DNA of 64,000 nt from DATFDN01 sp963818885 (GTDB lineage: Bacteria; Pseudomonadota; Alphaproteobacteria; Acetobacterales; Acetobacteraceae). Below the pieces are notes generated by a model. It was not told the origin of the DNA and searched no databases. It worked only from the letters and a program-made list of their open reading frames with translations. Positions 8,831-18,511 of the stretch are shown piece after piece. Location of the stretch: positions 62,001 to 126,000 of the forward strand of contig CAWFTP010000004.1 of assembly GCA_963818885.1 (NCBI GenBank), in the 5' to 3' direction. Position 1 is the stretch's first letter, and the number at the start of each line of letters is the position of its first letter. Made by a program: the position numbers and the translations under genes.

Positions 8831-9817
8831 GTGACACAGATCGGCCATTTCATTCCACCATCGCGGCGGCCCGGCGTGCTGGGCGCCCATTCGCTCGATC
8901 ATTTCGCGCTCGCGGTGCCGGACCTAGACGACGCAAGGCGCTACTATACCGGCTTCGGGCTTGAGGTGCGCGAGCACGGCGCCACCCTGCACCTTCATAC
9001 TCATGGCCATCCGCATCGCTGGGGCGTGCTCACCGAGGGGCCGCGCAAGGCCTTGCAGCACCTCTCCTTCGGCATCTTCGCCGACGACGTGGAACGCTTT
9101 CAGGAACATCTGCGGCAATGCGCGGTCGAGCGGCTGGACCCGCCGCCAGGTGTGGACAGCAACGGATTCTGGTTCCGCGATCCGGCCGGCACGCTGGTAG
9201 AGCTGAAAGTGGCGGAGAAATCCTCGCCGAACGCGAAATCGGTCGTGCGCATGGACAGCGCGCCGCCCAACACGCGCGGCGCGTCCGTGCGGGGCAAGGC
9301 CGCCCCGGTGCAGCCCCGCCGCCTGGCGCATGTCCTGGTGTTCGTGCGCGACGTGCCGCGCACGATCGCTTTCTACACGCACGCGCTCGGTCTGCGCCTC
9401 TCCGACGAGGCGGGCGGCGTGATCGCGTTCCTGCACGGCGTGCACGGCAGCGACCATCATATGATCGCGTTCGCGAAGTCGGACGGGCCAGGGTTCCACC
9501 ATTGCAGCTGGGACGTCGGGTCGGTGAACGATATAGGGCTGGGCGCCGCGCAGATGGCGGACAAGGGGTTCACCGCCGGTTGGGGGCTTGGACGCCACGT
9601 GCTCGGCTCGAACTACTTCCACTACGTGCGCGATCCGTGGGGCAGCTACGCCGAGTACTCCTGCGATATCGATTACATGTCGGCCGACACCGACTGGAAA
9701 GGCGAGTCGCATAGTGTGGAGAACAGCCTCTCTCTTTGGGGGCCGGAGCCGCCGCCGGATTTCACCTTCAACTACGAGGCCTCGCCCGAGGCACAGCTGG
9801 TCGCGCGCCGGCACTGA
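8831..9817 (+). CDS. VOC-family extradiol-type ring-cleavage dioxygenase
   Basis: The 328-residue protein has two vicinal-oxygen-chelate modules (residues about 19-130 and 163-290). The second carries the expected metal ligands: H167 in LAHVLVFV, H223 in GFHHCSWDVG and E275 in YAEYSCDIDY. This is the layout of type I extradiol dioxygenases, which open catechol-type rings using Fe(II). The substrate is unknown. The start is GTG 8831 with GGGAGGA just upstream. It stands 75 bp after the binding-protein gene and 91 bp before gnd. It could belong with the other aromatic-oxidation genes in this window (14266-16182 and 25420-28222), but they do not form one operon. Confidence 0.85.
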   Translation: MTQIGHFIPPSRRPGVLGAHSLDHFALAVPDLDDARRYYTGFGLEVREHGATLHLHTHGHPHRWGVLTEGPRKALQHLSFGIFADDVERFQEHLRQCAVERLDPPPGVDSNGFWFRDPAGTLVELKVAEKSSPNAKSVVRMDSAPPNTRGASVRGKAAPVQPRRLAHVLVFVRDVPRTIAFYTHALGLRLSDEAGGVIAFLHGVHGSDHHMIAFAKSDGPGFHHCSWDVGSVNDIGLGAAQMADKGFTAGWGLGRHVLGSNYFHYVRDPWGSYAEYSCDIDYMSADTDWKGESHSVENSLSLWGPEPPPDFTFNYEASPEAQLVARRH

Positions 9818-9908
9818 CGCGGCGCGACCGCATCTTCTCAATTGGCGGGCCGGCGCGCCTGTGGCACGTTCTGTGGGCGCACAGTCCAACTCGCGCGGGA
9901 GGAAGGGA

Positions 9909-10901
<993 letters not shown>

Positions 10902-10902
10902 G

Positions 10903-11418
10903 ATGGCTCTCGTCGTCGTCATGATGGGCGTGTCGGGCAGCGGGAAGACCACGATCGCGCAGGGCGTGGCGAAGCGTCTCGGCTGGGACGTGCTGGAGGG
11001 CGACAGCTACCATCCGCCCGCCAACGTCGAGAAGATGAGCCACGGCGTTCCGCTCGACGACGCGGACCGTTTGCCGTGGCTGCACGCCATCGCCGATGCG
11101 ATCGACGCCGAGCTCGCGGCGGGACGTTCCTCGATCGTCGCCTGCTCGGCGCTGAAGCGGAGCTATCGCGACATCATCATCGGGGGGCGGCGCGACGTCG
11201 TGCTGGTGTATCTCAAGGGCTCGCACGACCTGCTCTATGAGCGCATCAAGCACCGAACCGGGCACTTCATGCCGGCGAGCCTGCTCGACAGCCAGTTCGC
11301 GACTTTGGAGGAGCCGACCGACGAAGAGAGGCCAATCGTCGTCTCGGTGGACGGAACTCCCGAGGAGATCGTCGATTCCGTGCTGGTCGCCATGCAGGCA
11401 CGGGGGCTGATCCCATGA
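10903..11418 (+). CDS. gntK: gluconokinase
   Basis: It phosphorylates gluconate to 6-phosphogluconate. The 171-residue protein has an N-terminal P-loop, GVSGSGKTTIAQ (residues 9-20). The family segment LEGDSYHPPANVEKM and the later CSALKRSYRDII and HFMPASLLDSQFATLE are also present, all typical of GntK. The start is one base after the gnd stop, and its end overlaps the next gene by four bases (ATGA), so the operon is tightly coupled. It supplies the substrate for Gnd next door. Confidence 0.95.
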   Translation: MALVVVMMGVSGSGKTTIAQGVAKRLGWDVLEGDSYHPPANVEKMSHGVPLDDADRLPWLHAIADAIDAELAAGRSSIVACSALKRSYRDIIIGGRRDVVLVYLKGSHDLLYERIKHRTGHFMPASLLDSQFATLEEPTDEERPIVVSVDGTPEEIVDSVLVAMQARGLIP

Positions 11419-12173
11419 ACGCGACGTATCCGAGCCTGCGCGACCGCGTGGTCTTCGTCACCGGCGGGGCGAGCGGGATCGGCGCCGCCGAGGTCGAGCA
11501 TTTCGCGGCCCAAGGAGCACGCGTCGCCTTCGTCGACATCGCCGAGGAACACGCCGCGACACTGACCACGCGGCTGAAGGATGCCGGCCATCCCGAGCCA
11601 TTCTTCCAGAAATGCGACATCACCGACACGGCCGCGCTGCGGGCGGCGATCGCCGCGGCGGCATCGCGCCTCGGACCGATCACCGTGCTGGTCAACAACG
11701 CCGCGCACGATCAGCGCCACCGCTGGCAGGACATGACTCCCGAGTATTGGGACGACCGGATGGCGGTGAACCTCAAGCACCAGTTCTTCGCCATCCAGGC
11801 CGTCGCGCCGATGATGGCGAAGGCGGGCGGCGGCTCGATCATCAATTTCGGCTCGATCTCCTGGCACATGGCGCAAGGCGGAATGCCCGCCTACACGACG
11901 GCAAAAGCGGCCGTCGAGGGGCTGACGCGCGGCATGGCGCGCGACCTGGGCGCGGACAATATCCGGGTGAACTGCGTCATTCCCGGCTGGATCATGACCG
12001 AGCGGCAGATCGCGCTGTGGCTGACGCCGGAGGCGGAGGCCGATCTGATGCGCGCGCAGTTCCTCAAGCGCCGCGTGATGCCCGAGGATGTCGCGCGCCT
12101 CGTGCTCTGGCTCGCCGCCGACGACAGCGCGATGTGCTCGGGGCACCTTTGGTACGCTGACGGCGGCCGATAG
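11415..12173 (+). CDS. SDR-family oxidoreductase, probable sugar 1-dehydrogenase
   Basis: This classical short-chain dehydrogenase/reductase has 252 residues. The cofactor motif TGGASGIG is at residues 16-23, NNA near residue 95, a catalytic serine in NFGSISW (about 147-149) and YTTAK with Tyr160 and Lys164. It overlaps gntK by ATGA and is followed 16 bp later by a gluconolactonase. From this setting I infer that it oxidises an aldose to its lactone, the step before the lactonase. The protein itself shows only that it is an NAD(P)-dependent SDR. A gluconate 5-dehydrogenase-like role is the main alternative. Confidence 0.8.
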   Translation: MNATYPSLRDRVVFVTGGASGIGAAEVEHFAAQGARVAFVDIAEEHAATLTTRLKDAGHPEPFFQKCDITDTAALRAAIAAAASRLGPITVLVNNAAHDQRHRWQDMTPEYWDDRMAVNLKHQFFAIQAVAPMMAKAGGGSIINFGSISWHMAQGGMPAYTTAKAAVEGLTRGMARDLGADNIRVNCVIPGWIMTERQIALWLTPEAEADLMRAQFLKRRVMPEDVARLVLWLAADDSAMCSGHLWYADGGR

Positions 12174-12189
12174 AGAAAAGGAAGACGCC

Positions 12190-13125
12190 ATGTGGGAGCC
12201 GAACCAGCGTTATCCCGACCCGGCCGTGCGCGTGCTGCACGCCGACTTCAACAAGGTCCGCCTGCCGCTCGCGAGCGTCGAGCAGCTCTTCACCGGCTGC
12301 CGCTGGTCGGAGGGGCCGGTCTATTTCGGCGATGCGCGCTGCGTGCTGTGGTCCGACATTCCGAACGACCGCATCCTGCGTTGGGATGAGGAGACCGGCG
12401 CGGTCAGCACCTATCGCAAGCCGTCCAACAACGCGAACGGCAACACGCGCGATCGCGAGGGACGGCTGGTCACCTGCGAGCATCGCGGCCGGCGCGTCGT
12501 GCGCACCGAGTACGACGGCGCGCTGACCGTGCTGATGGATGGAGTCGAGGGCAAGCGGCTCAATTCGCCCAATGACGTGGTCGTGGCTGCCGATGGCGCC
12601 GTGTGGTTCACCGATCCGGTGTTCGGGCTGCTCGGCTACTACGAGGGGGAGAGGGCGGAATCGGAGCTGCCCGCCGCAGTCTGGCGCGTCGATCCGCGCA
12701 GCGGGCGGGCGCACATGGTGACCGACGAGATCGCCGGGCCGAACGGGCTCGCCTTCTCGCCCGACGGGCGCACGCTTTATGTCGTGGCCTCGCGCGAGAC
12801 GCCGCGCAAGATCCTGGCCTTCGACGTGCAGGACGAGGGGCGCGTCGCCAACCGCCGCGTCTTCATCGACGCCGGCCCCGGCTCGCCGGACGGGTTCCGC
12901 GTCGATGTCGAGGGCAATCTCTGGTGCGGCTGGGGGATGGGGGAGGCGGAACTCGACGGCGTGCGCGTGTTCGACAAGAGCGGCACGCCGCTCGGCCACA
13001 TCTCGCTGCCCGAACGCTGCGCGAATCTGTGTTTCGGCGGGCGCTGGCGGAACCGCCTGTTCATGGCCGCGAGCCATGGGCTGTATGCGCTGTACGTGAA
13101 CACGCAGGGGGCGCTGGGGGGGTAG
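12190..13125 (+). CDS. SMP-30/gluconolactonase-family sugar lactonase
   Basis: It hydrolyses sugar lactones to acids and has a six-bladed propeller with one bound metal. The 311-residue protein starts MWEPNQRYPDP at 12190 behind AAGGAAG. Family signatures are GCRWSEGPVYF (metal-binding Glu), WSDIPNDRILRWD, SNNANGNTRDREGRL, LNSPNDVVVAADGAVWFTDP, GPNGLAFSPDGRTLY and a C-terminal DGFRVDVEGNLW. An in-frame extension upstream would overlap the SDR gene and lacks homology. It closes the gnd-gntK-SDR-lactonase operon, which could take an aldose to ribulose 5-phosphate by way of its lactone, free acid and phospho-acid. Confidence 0.9.
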   Translation: MWEPNQRYPDPAVRVLHADFNKVRLPLASVEQLFTGCRWSEGPVYFGDARCVLWSDIPNDRILRWDEETGAVSTYRKPSNNANGNTRDREGRLVTCEHRGRRVVRTEYDGALTVLMDGVEGKRLNSPNDVVVAADGAVWFTDPVFGLLGYYEGERAESELPAAVWRVDPRSGRAHMVTDEIAGPNGLAFSPDGRTLYVVASRETPRKILAFDVQDEGRVANRRVFIDAGPGSPDGFRVDVEGNLWCGWGMGEAELDGVRVFDKSGTPLGHISLPERCANLCFGGRWRNRLFMAASHGLYALYVNTQGALGG

Positions 13126-13263
13126 GATTGGGCTTCCTAGCTCAGGTGTGCACGGCGTTCCCCAGGCGTACACTGAACAGATGCAGGATCAGGGTAGTGT
13201 CTCAGTTTGAATTCCGGGCCAGCTAGGCCCCCACGTCGCTCGCATCTCGACGGGGGTTCCTAT

Positions 13264-13494
13264 ATGCTTGGCGGTAAGCAAGCGAGCAGTGCGATGGCAA
13301 GCACCGTGCGGACCGACGTGAACATTCCTGTGTGGTATGACGACCAGCAAGACGTCATCAAATTGCGCATCAAGGGCAAACTGACGAGCGTCTGGCCCGA
13401 CCCGACCAAGAAGCGCGGCAACCCAAGTCTCTTCAAAACGTTGGGCGCTGTTCTCCGTGATGACGGCAAGAAGCATCCTGCGGGGGTTCTCTAA
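13264..13494 (+). CDS. small hypothetical protein
   Basis: The frame encodes 76 residues from ATG 13264, or 66 from ATG 13294. The product is charged and has no membrane segment or recognisable domain (NIPVWYDDQQDVIKLRIKGK in the middle). I do not recognise a family. Composition resembles a real gene more than the surrounding antisense frames. It ends four bases before the 3' end of the disrupted toxin gene on the other strand. Confidence 0.4.
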   Translation: MLGGKQASSAMASTVRTDVNIPVWYDDQQDVIKLRIKGKLTSVWPDPTKKRGNPSLFKTLGAVLRDDGKKHPAGVL

Positions 13495-13497
13495 AGG

Positions 13498-13929
13498 CTA
13501 GCTGGTCGGGATCGACCGAATGCGGATCCGGGTATCCTCGACAATGACGATCGCGCCGGCCGTGAGTGCGGCATCCGATTGGGTCAGCGCCACCTTCAGC
13601 AGACGAATCGGTTGACCGATTCATTGTCATTGCGAGGAGCGAAGCGACGAAGCAATCTCCTGCCAGCGTGTAGGGGATTGCTTCGCTTCGCTCGCAATGA
13701 CATCCACCGGGCGATGAGTTCAGTATACTTGTCCGTTGGTACCAACGATTTCCCCGAAGTCGAGGTCGAACGTGACCATGACACGGGATTCGCGCGTCGC
13801 AACAGCGAAGACTTCGCGATTGGTCATACGGGTACCGCCACGCTCGCGTATATGGACGGTGTCGTGGCCGTCGCGTCGCAGCCATTCGGCAACCGACACC
13901 GGAATATTCATGTCAAGCAGGAAGCGCAT
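13498..13929 (-). pseudogene. DUF5615-type PIN-like toxin gene split by a palindromic element
   Basis: The N-terminal 69 residues (MRFLLDMNIPVSVAEWLRRD, then RMTNREVFAVATRE and VTFDLDFGEIV) are a typical start of a DUF5615 PIN-like protein, a putative ribonuclease toxin. The frame stops at 13720. Beyond a 76-bp palindromic element (13626-13701) the normal C-terminus resumes (LTAGAIVIVEDTRIRIR, ending at TAG 13498-13500). The toxin has therefore been split and should be inactive. It lies nine bases downstream of its DUF433 partner, the usual antitoxin-first order. The element probably replaced or displaced some residues in the middle. Confidence 0.75.
13626..13701. repeat. palindromic mobile-type element (GTCATTGCGAG / CTCGCAATGAC family)
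   Basis: The ends are near-perfect inverted repeats: GTCATTGCGAGGAGCGAAGC at the left and its counterpart ending CGCAATGAC at the right, with AAGCAATC/GATTGCTT inside. This family of short palindromic elements recurs in alphaproteobacterial genomes. Here it interrupts the DUF5615 toxin gene. No clear target duplication is visible. Confidence 0.8.
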
Positions 13930-13938
13930 GCGGGCCTC

Positions 13939-14178
13939 CTACGCCGAGACGACATCCTCCCGAGCTAGCCACGCCGCATAGGAGAGCGCTTGGCGTATAT
14001 CGTCTGCTTCGAGCTCAGGATACTCGTTGAGAATCTCCGGCACCGATGCGCCTTCAGCGATTAGAGCGACAATGGTTCCGACGGTGATACGGAGCGCACG
14101 CACGCACGCACGCCCACCCATTTTTTCAGGGTCGAACGTGATCCGATCAAGACCGGGCAGGGGTGTTACGGGAGTCAT
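13939..14178 (-). CDS. DUF433 antitoxin
   Basis: The 79-residue protein starts MTPVTPLPGLDRITFDPEK, the usual DUF433 opening. GGRACVRALRITVGTIVALI and a winged-helix-like tail (PELEADDIRQALSYAAWLA) follow. DUF433 proteins are encoded upstream of DUF5615 toxins and are taken to be DNA-binding antitoxins. ATG 14178 has a good ribosome site (GGAAGGGA). A longer frame to 14250 is less likely. The antitoxin is intact while its toxin is split, so it is now without a working partner. Confidence 0.8.
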   Translation of the reverse strand: MTPVTPLPGLDRITFDPEKMGGRACVRALRITVGTIVALIAEGASVPEILNEYPELEADDIRQALSYAAWLAREDVVSA

Positions 14179-14265
14179 GCTGTGGGTCCCTTCCAGCGCT
14201 TTGTATATCAGGTCGTGGTTTCGGACGCACAAGGGACTTCGGGCAGCCAAGCGTCCGCCAAGACA

Positions 14266-16182
14266 TCACCCGGATGCCGACTTGCCCGTCGTCGGCAGCA
14301 TGAAGCCGGCGAAGAAGTCGGCGAGCGCGTCGTGGGCGTCGAGCGGGAGGATGTGGGCGACGTACTGGTCGGGGCGGACCACAACCATGCAGCCTTGCGC
14401 ACGGTCGATGCCGCGCATGTCGAAGATGTCCTGCCCGGGCCTGGGGTCGGCGCAGAACATCTTCTCGTAATCATGCAGGCCGTAGCGGCCCTTGGCGGGC
14501 AGGAGGATGGAGGGCATCGCCGTTAGATCCAACTCGCGGTGGCCCTGCTGGAAGATGGCGCGCAGGTCGATGACCGCATCGATGTCGATACCCGCCGGCG
14601 TGAAGCAGCGGATCGGCGAGCAGGGGGAGTCGGTGAGAAAGGCGCAGAGCGTCCGCAGCCGGGAGTCCTCGGCGGCGGCGAACGCGTACAGGCGCCAGCG
14701 TCCGTCCGCCCCGGCGACGTGGCCGAGCTGCATCCGACGTGCGTCGGCGAGACGAATGACAGGAGCCGAATGAAAGCGCCGCCCGATGGTCAGGCCCGTC
14801 GCGAGGTGCTGCCACGTCGGAACGCCGGTGACCATCGAGCCGCGATAGTGGGTTTCGACGCCCGCGGTGTAGCGGAGCTGCCGCGCAAGATAGGCCTGCA
14901 GCTCGGCGGGATCGACGCCCTCGCTGTCGGCTTTCGCGGGATCCTTCGGCGGCGCGCTAAACATCGTCGCGAGCTTGCGATCGAAGTCGATCAGCTCCTG
15001 GGCAACCGCGTGCCGCTCCTCGGAGTAGGTGCGCAGGAGCTTGGGCGTGGCGAGGTTGCGCAGCACGGCGGCGAGCTTCCAGCCGAGGTTGAAGCCGTCC
15101 TGCATGGAGACGTTCATGCCCTGGCCGGCCTTGGGGCTGTGGGTGTGGCAGGCATCGCCGGCGATGAAGACCCGGGGCATGCCGCCGCCATCGTCGAAGC
15201 GGTCGCACAGGCGCTGGCCGATCTCGTAGACCGACCACCAGGCGATCTCCTTCACGTCGAAACTATACGGGTGGAGGATGCGGCGCGCGGCGGCGACGAG
15301 GCGATCGGCGGTGATGTTGAGGCTGCCGACGCGCTCGTCCCCGGCGAGCTCGTCGAGCTCGATGTAGATGCGAAACAGATAGCCGCCCTCGCGCGGGATG
15401 ATCAGCGCGCTGCCGTCGTGCGCCGACTGGATCGCCGCCTTGAGGCGGACATCCGGGAAATCGGTCACTGCGAGGACGTCCATCACCCCCCATGCCTGGT
15501 TGGCGGAGTCGCCGCGCAGCGCCAGCCCAAGCGCACGGCGCACCGTGCTGCGCGCGCCATCGCAGCCGACGACGAAGCGGGCGTTGACGGTTTCGATCTC
15601 GCCCTCATGCCCAGGATCGAGGCGTTCGAGTCGGGCGGTGACGGGCGCGTCCCGGTCGGCGGGGATGGCGAGCTCGAGCAGGCGGCGGGCGTAGTCGGGC
15701 TCAAGGCGCGTCGGCGCGTTGCGCATCACGTCGAGATAGAAGTCGTGCACGCGCGCCTGGTTGATGACGACGTGCGGAAACTCCGAGAGGCCGTCCTCGG
15801 TATCCTGGATGCGGGAACCGCGGACGATGGTCTCGCGGTGCGTCTCGTCCGGTCTCCAGAAGGCGAACTCGTTGACCCAGTAGGCCTCCTTCATGAGGCG
15901 GTCGGCAAAGCCGAACGCCTCGAACATCTCCATCGTGCGGCAGGCGATACCGTCGGCCTGGCCGAGGAGGAGGCGCTCGGATTTCTGCTCGACGATGCGG
16001 GTGGTGATGTCCGGGAAGGCGGCGAGCTGCGCGGCGAGGGTGAGGCCGGCGGGGCCGCAGCCGACGATCAGGACGTCGACCTGCTCGGGCAGCCGGTCCA
16101 CGGCGCGGGCAGCCTGGTGGCACGCGTCAGCCTCGGAGACATCCGGATCGCCGGGCCGGAACCCGTTGAGGTGAAATTGCAT
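14266..16182 (-). CDS. FAD-dependent aromatic hydroxylase, 3-hydroxybenzoate 4-monooxygenase/phenol hydroxylase type
   Basis: This is a class A flavoprotein monooxygenase of 638 residues, the length of 3-hydroxybenzoate 4-hydroxylase (MobA). FAD motifs are VLIVGCGPAGLTLAAQLA (about 37-54), VVGCDGARSTVRRALG (about 204) and GDACHTHSPKAGQGMN (about 337). The C-terminal third is the thioredoxin-like domain of phenol hydroxylases, with VVVRPDQYVAHILPLD near the end. It should add a hydroxyl group to a phenolic ring using NAD(P)H and O2. ATG 16182 has a GAGGAACG ribosome site. The exact substrate is not shown. It is a single gene, not clearly in an operon with thiD upstream. Confidence 0.85.
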   Translation of the reverse strand: MQFHLNGFRPGDPDVSEADACHQAARAVDRLPEQVDVLIVGCGPAGLTLAAQLAAFPDITTRIVEQKSERLLLGQADGIACRTMEMFEAFGFADRLMKEAYWVNEFAFWRPDETHRETIVRGSRIQDTEDGLSEFPHVVINQARVHDFYLDVMRNAPTRLEPDYARRLLELAIPADRDAPVTARLERLDPGHEGEIETVNARFVVGCDGARSTVRRALGLALRGDSANQAWGVMDVLAVTDFPDVRLKAAIQSAHDGSALIIPREGGYLFRIYIELDELAGDERVGSLNITADRLVAAARRILHPYSFDVKEIAWWSVYEIGQRLCDRFDDGGGMPRVFIAGDACHTHSPKAGQGMNVSMQDGFNLGWKLAAVLRNLATPKLLRTYSEERHAVAQELIDFDRKLATMFSAPPKDPAKADSEGVDPAELQAYLARQLRYTAGVETHYRGSMVTGVPTWQHLATGLTIGRRFHSAPVIRLADARRMQLGHVAGADGRWRLYAFAAAEDSRLRTLCAFLTDSPCSPIRCFTPAGIDIDAVIDLRAIFQQGHRELDLTAMPSILLPAKGRYGLHDYEKMFCADPRPGQDIFDMRGIDRAQGCMVVVRPDQYVAHILPLDAHDALADFFAGFMLPTTGKSASG

Positions 16183-16256
16183 CGTTCCTCGGCCGTCTGC
16201 GCCCGAGCAGTCTGCCATGTGCGGCCATGGCGCGCATCCGGCGCAAGTCCAGGGCG

Positions 16257-16309
16257 CCCCCCCTCACCCTGCTTCTCCCCCCGCGCCGCGGGGGAAGAGG
16301 GAAAGAGGC
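16257..16309. repeat. palindromic intergenic repeat (REP-like)
   Basis: The inverted CTTCTCCCCCCGCG / CGCGGGGGAAGAG arms resemble the element at 901-1006. The element overlaps the 3' end of thiD and supplies that protein's last residues and stop codon. Confidence 0.65.
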
Positions 16310-17103
16310 GGCGCGAGCGCGGCGTGGTTGAGCGGGCCGTGGCCGGAGCCGAGGCCTGGGGCCGTCTGGATCGCGGCGCGGACGTAGGCGCGGGCGCGCT
16401 CGATCGCGGCGGGCAGGGCCATGCCTTGCGCGAGGCCGGCGGCGATCGCGCTCGCGAGCGTGCAACCGGTACCATGCGTGTGGCGCGAGGCGATGCGGGG
16501 GGCAGCAAACTCGATCACCCCGTCGCCGGTCGCGAGGATATCGACGACCCTCTCGCCCGGCATATGCCCGCCTTTCAGCAGCACGGCCTTCGGCCCCAGC
16601 GTGAGCAAGGACACGGCAGCGACGTGCATCGCGGCATGATCGGTGATCGCCATGCCGGTCAGCGCCTCGGCCTCCGGCACGTTCGGCGTCAGGACCGTCG
16701 CCATCGGCAGCAGCCGGCGCTTCGTCACCTCGAGCGCTGCCTCCTCCAGCAGCCGCGCGCCGCTGGTCGCGCGCATCACCGGATCGACCACGATCGGCAC
16801 ATCCGGAACGCGCGTAGCGAGCACGTCGCAGACGCGCTCGATAGAAGCGGCCTCGCCCAGCATGCCGGTCTTGATCGCGTCGGCGCCGATGTCGCCGAGC
16901 ACCACCTCGATCTGGCGCGCGATGAAATCCCGCGGGACCGGCAGGATCGCGTGCACCGCCCTGGTGTCCTGCGCGGTCAGCGCGGTGATCGCGCTGGTCG
17001 CATAGGCGCCCATCGCAGTGATCGTCTTGATGTCGGCCTGGATGCCCGCCCCGCCGCCGGAATCGGATCCGGCGATCGCCAGCACGCGCCCGGTCAGTCG
17101 CAC
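16264..17103 (-). CDS. thiD: hydroxymethylpyrimidine/phosphomethylpyrimidine kinase
   Basis: It phosphorylates HMP and HMP-phosphate in thiamine biosynthesis. The 279-residue protein from GTG 17103 has the family opening LAIAGSDSGGGAGIQADIKT. It also has GAYATSAITALTAQDT, DPVMRATSGARLL and the anion-hole segment THGTGCTLASAIAAGLAQG. The last 15 residues or so (PLSLFPRGAGGEAG) are encoded by a palindromic repeat, so the original C-terminus was probably replaced. It starts 18 bases after the glmM stop and is probably co-transcribed with it. A thiamine link with the NMT1/THI5-like genes at 4868 and 7740 is possible but not supported by position. Confidence 0.93.
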   Translation of the reverse strand: MRLTGRVLAIAGSDSGGGAGIQADIKTITAMGAYATSAITALTAQDTRAVHAILPVPRDFIARQIEVVLGDIGADAIKTGMLGEAASIERVCDVLATRVPDVPIVVDPVMRATSGARLLEEAALEVTKRRLLPMATVLTPNVPEAEALTGMAITDHAAMHVAAVSLLTLGPKAVLLKGGHMPGERVVDILATGDGVIEFAAPRIASRHTHGTGCTLASAIAAGLAQGMALPAAIERARAYVRAAIQTAPGLGSGHGPLNHAALAPPLSLFPRGAGGEAG

Positions 17104-17121
17104 GGGCTCAGGCGCATGCGC

Positions 17122-18492
17122 TCAGGCGGCGTCGGCGTGCGGGACGGCCCGCGCGCGAATGATCGCGCACAGCTCGCCGACGATCTCGGCGACCAACCCC
17201 TCGTCCTCGGCCTCCGCCATCACGCGGACCATCGACTGCGTCCCGCTCTCGCGGATCAGCACGCGGCCGATGCCGGACAGCCGCTGCTCGGCCGCTGCGA
17301 TCGAGGCCCTGACCTCGGGCAGACGCAGCGGCGACGCGCCTGAGAAGGGGACGTTGTCGAGCAGCTGCGGCAGCGGCGTGAAGACGCGGCAGACCTCGCT
17401 CGCGGGCCGGCGCTGCTCGACCAGCACGGCGAGGATCTGCAGCGCCGCCACCAGCCCGTCCCCGGTGGTGCCGAAATCGGACAGGATCAGGTGTCCCGAC
17501 TGCTCCCCGCCCACGTTCAGGCCCTGCGCGCGCATCCGCTCGACCACATAGCGGTCGCCGACCGAGGTGCGCTCGAGCCCCAGGTTCAGCCCGCCGAGGA
17601 ACCGCTCGAGCCCGAGATTGGACATGACGGTGGCGACGATGCTCTGCCCGCGCAGCCGCCCCGCGGCATGCCAGGAGCGGCTGATCAGCCCGAGCAACTG
17701 GTCGCCGTCGATCAGGTGCCCTTGCTCGTCGGAGATGAGGACGCGGTCGGCGTCGCCATCGAGCGCGATGCCGAGATGGGCGCCATGCTTCACGACCTCC
17801 TGGCAGAAATGCTCGGGCACGGTCGACCCGCAGCCCTTGTTGATATTGAAGCCGTCCGGGCCGACGCCCACCGGGATCACTGTCGCCCCCAGCTCCCACA
17901 GCACGGTGGGGGCGACGCGGTACGCCGCGCCGTTCGCGCAATCGACCAGGATGCGTAGCCCGTCGAGCGTCAGCCCACGCGGGAAGGTTGCCTTCGCGGC
18001 CTCAATATAGCGGCCCGGCGCGTCCTCCAGCCGGGCCGCACGGCCGAGCTTGGGCGGCGGGGCCAGCCTTGCGCCGCCGTCGGATGCCATCAGCGCCTCG
18101 ATCCGCCGCTCCGTCTCGTCGGAGAGCTTGAAGCCGTCCGGGCCGAACAGCTTGATCCCGTTATCCTCGTACGGATTGTGGGAGGCCGAGATCATCACTC
18201 CGAGATCGGCGCGCAGGCTGCGGGCCAGCATGGCGATGGCGGGCGTCGGCAGCGGGCCGACCAGGGTCACGTCCATGCCGGCCGAGACGAACCCCGCAGT
18301 GAGCGCCGGCTCCAGCATGTAGCCGGAGAGGCGGGTGTCCTTGCCGATCACGACGCGGTGGCGGTGCTCCCCCCGCTTGAACAGTAGTCCGGCTGACTGG
18401 CCGAGCCGGAGCGCCATATCGGCCGTCATCGGGTGGAGGTTCGCCGTCCCGCGTATCCCATCGGTTCCGAACAGGCGGCGGGCGTCGGCCAT
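17122..18492 (-). CDS. glmM: phosphoglucosamine mutase
   Basis: It converts glucosamine 6-phosphate to glucosamine 1-phosphate for peptidoglycan and LPS precursors. The 456-residue protein begins MADARRLFGTDGIRGTAN. The phosphorylated active serine is S104 in ISASHNPYEDNG, and the metal loop DGDADR is near residue 245. The C-terminal phosphate-binding RESGTQSMVRVM is present. ATG 18492 was chosen for its GTGGAG ribosome site and the family start; an in-frame extension to 18561 reads through a hairpin. It follows folP, as in many bacteria. Confidence 0.96.
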   Translation of the reverse strand: MADARRLFGTDGIRGTANLHPMTADMALRLGQSAGLLFKRGEHRHRVVIGKDTRLSGYMLEPALTAGFVSAGMDVTLVGPLPTPAIAMLARSLRADLGVMISASHNPYEDNGIKLFGPDGFKLSDETERRIEALMASDGGARLAPPPKLGRAARLEDAPGRYIEAAKATFPRGLTLDGLRILVDCANGAAYRVAPTVLWELGATVIPVGVGPDGFNINKGCGSTVPEHFCQEVVKHGAHLGIALDGDADRVLISDEQGHLIDGDQLLGLISRSWHAAGRLRGQSIVATVMSNLGLERFLGGLNLGLERTSVGDRYVVERMRAQGLNVGGEQSGHLILSDFGTTGDGLVAALQILAVLVEQRRPASEVCRVFTPLPQLLDNVPFSGASPLRLPEVRASIAAAEQRLSGIGRVLIRESGTQSMVRVMAEAEDEGLVAEIVGELCAIIRARAVPHADAA

Positions 18493-18511
18493 GTGCACTC
18501 CACATCGATCC

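Noticed and set aside
13216..13230. Terminator after the gluconolactonase (GGGCC-agcta-GGCCC)
   Set aside because: Only five base pairs and no T tract.
13596..13885. Short frames reading through the palindromic element
   Set aside because: They are translations of the repeat (RAKRSNP, LLAMT) and not conserved proteins.
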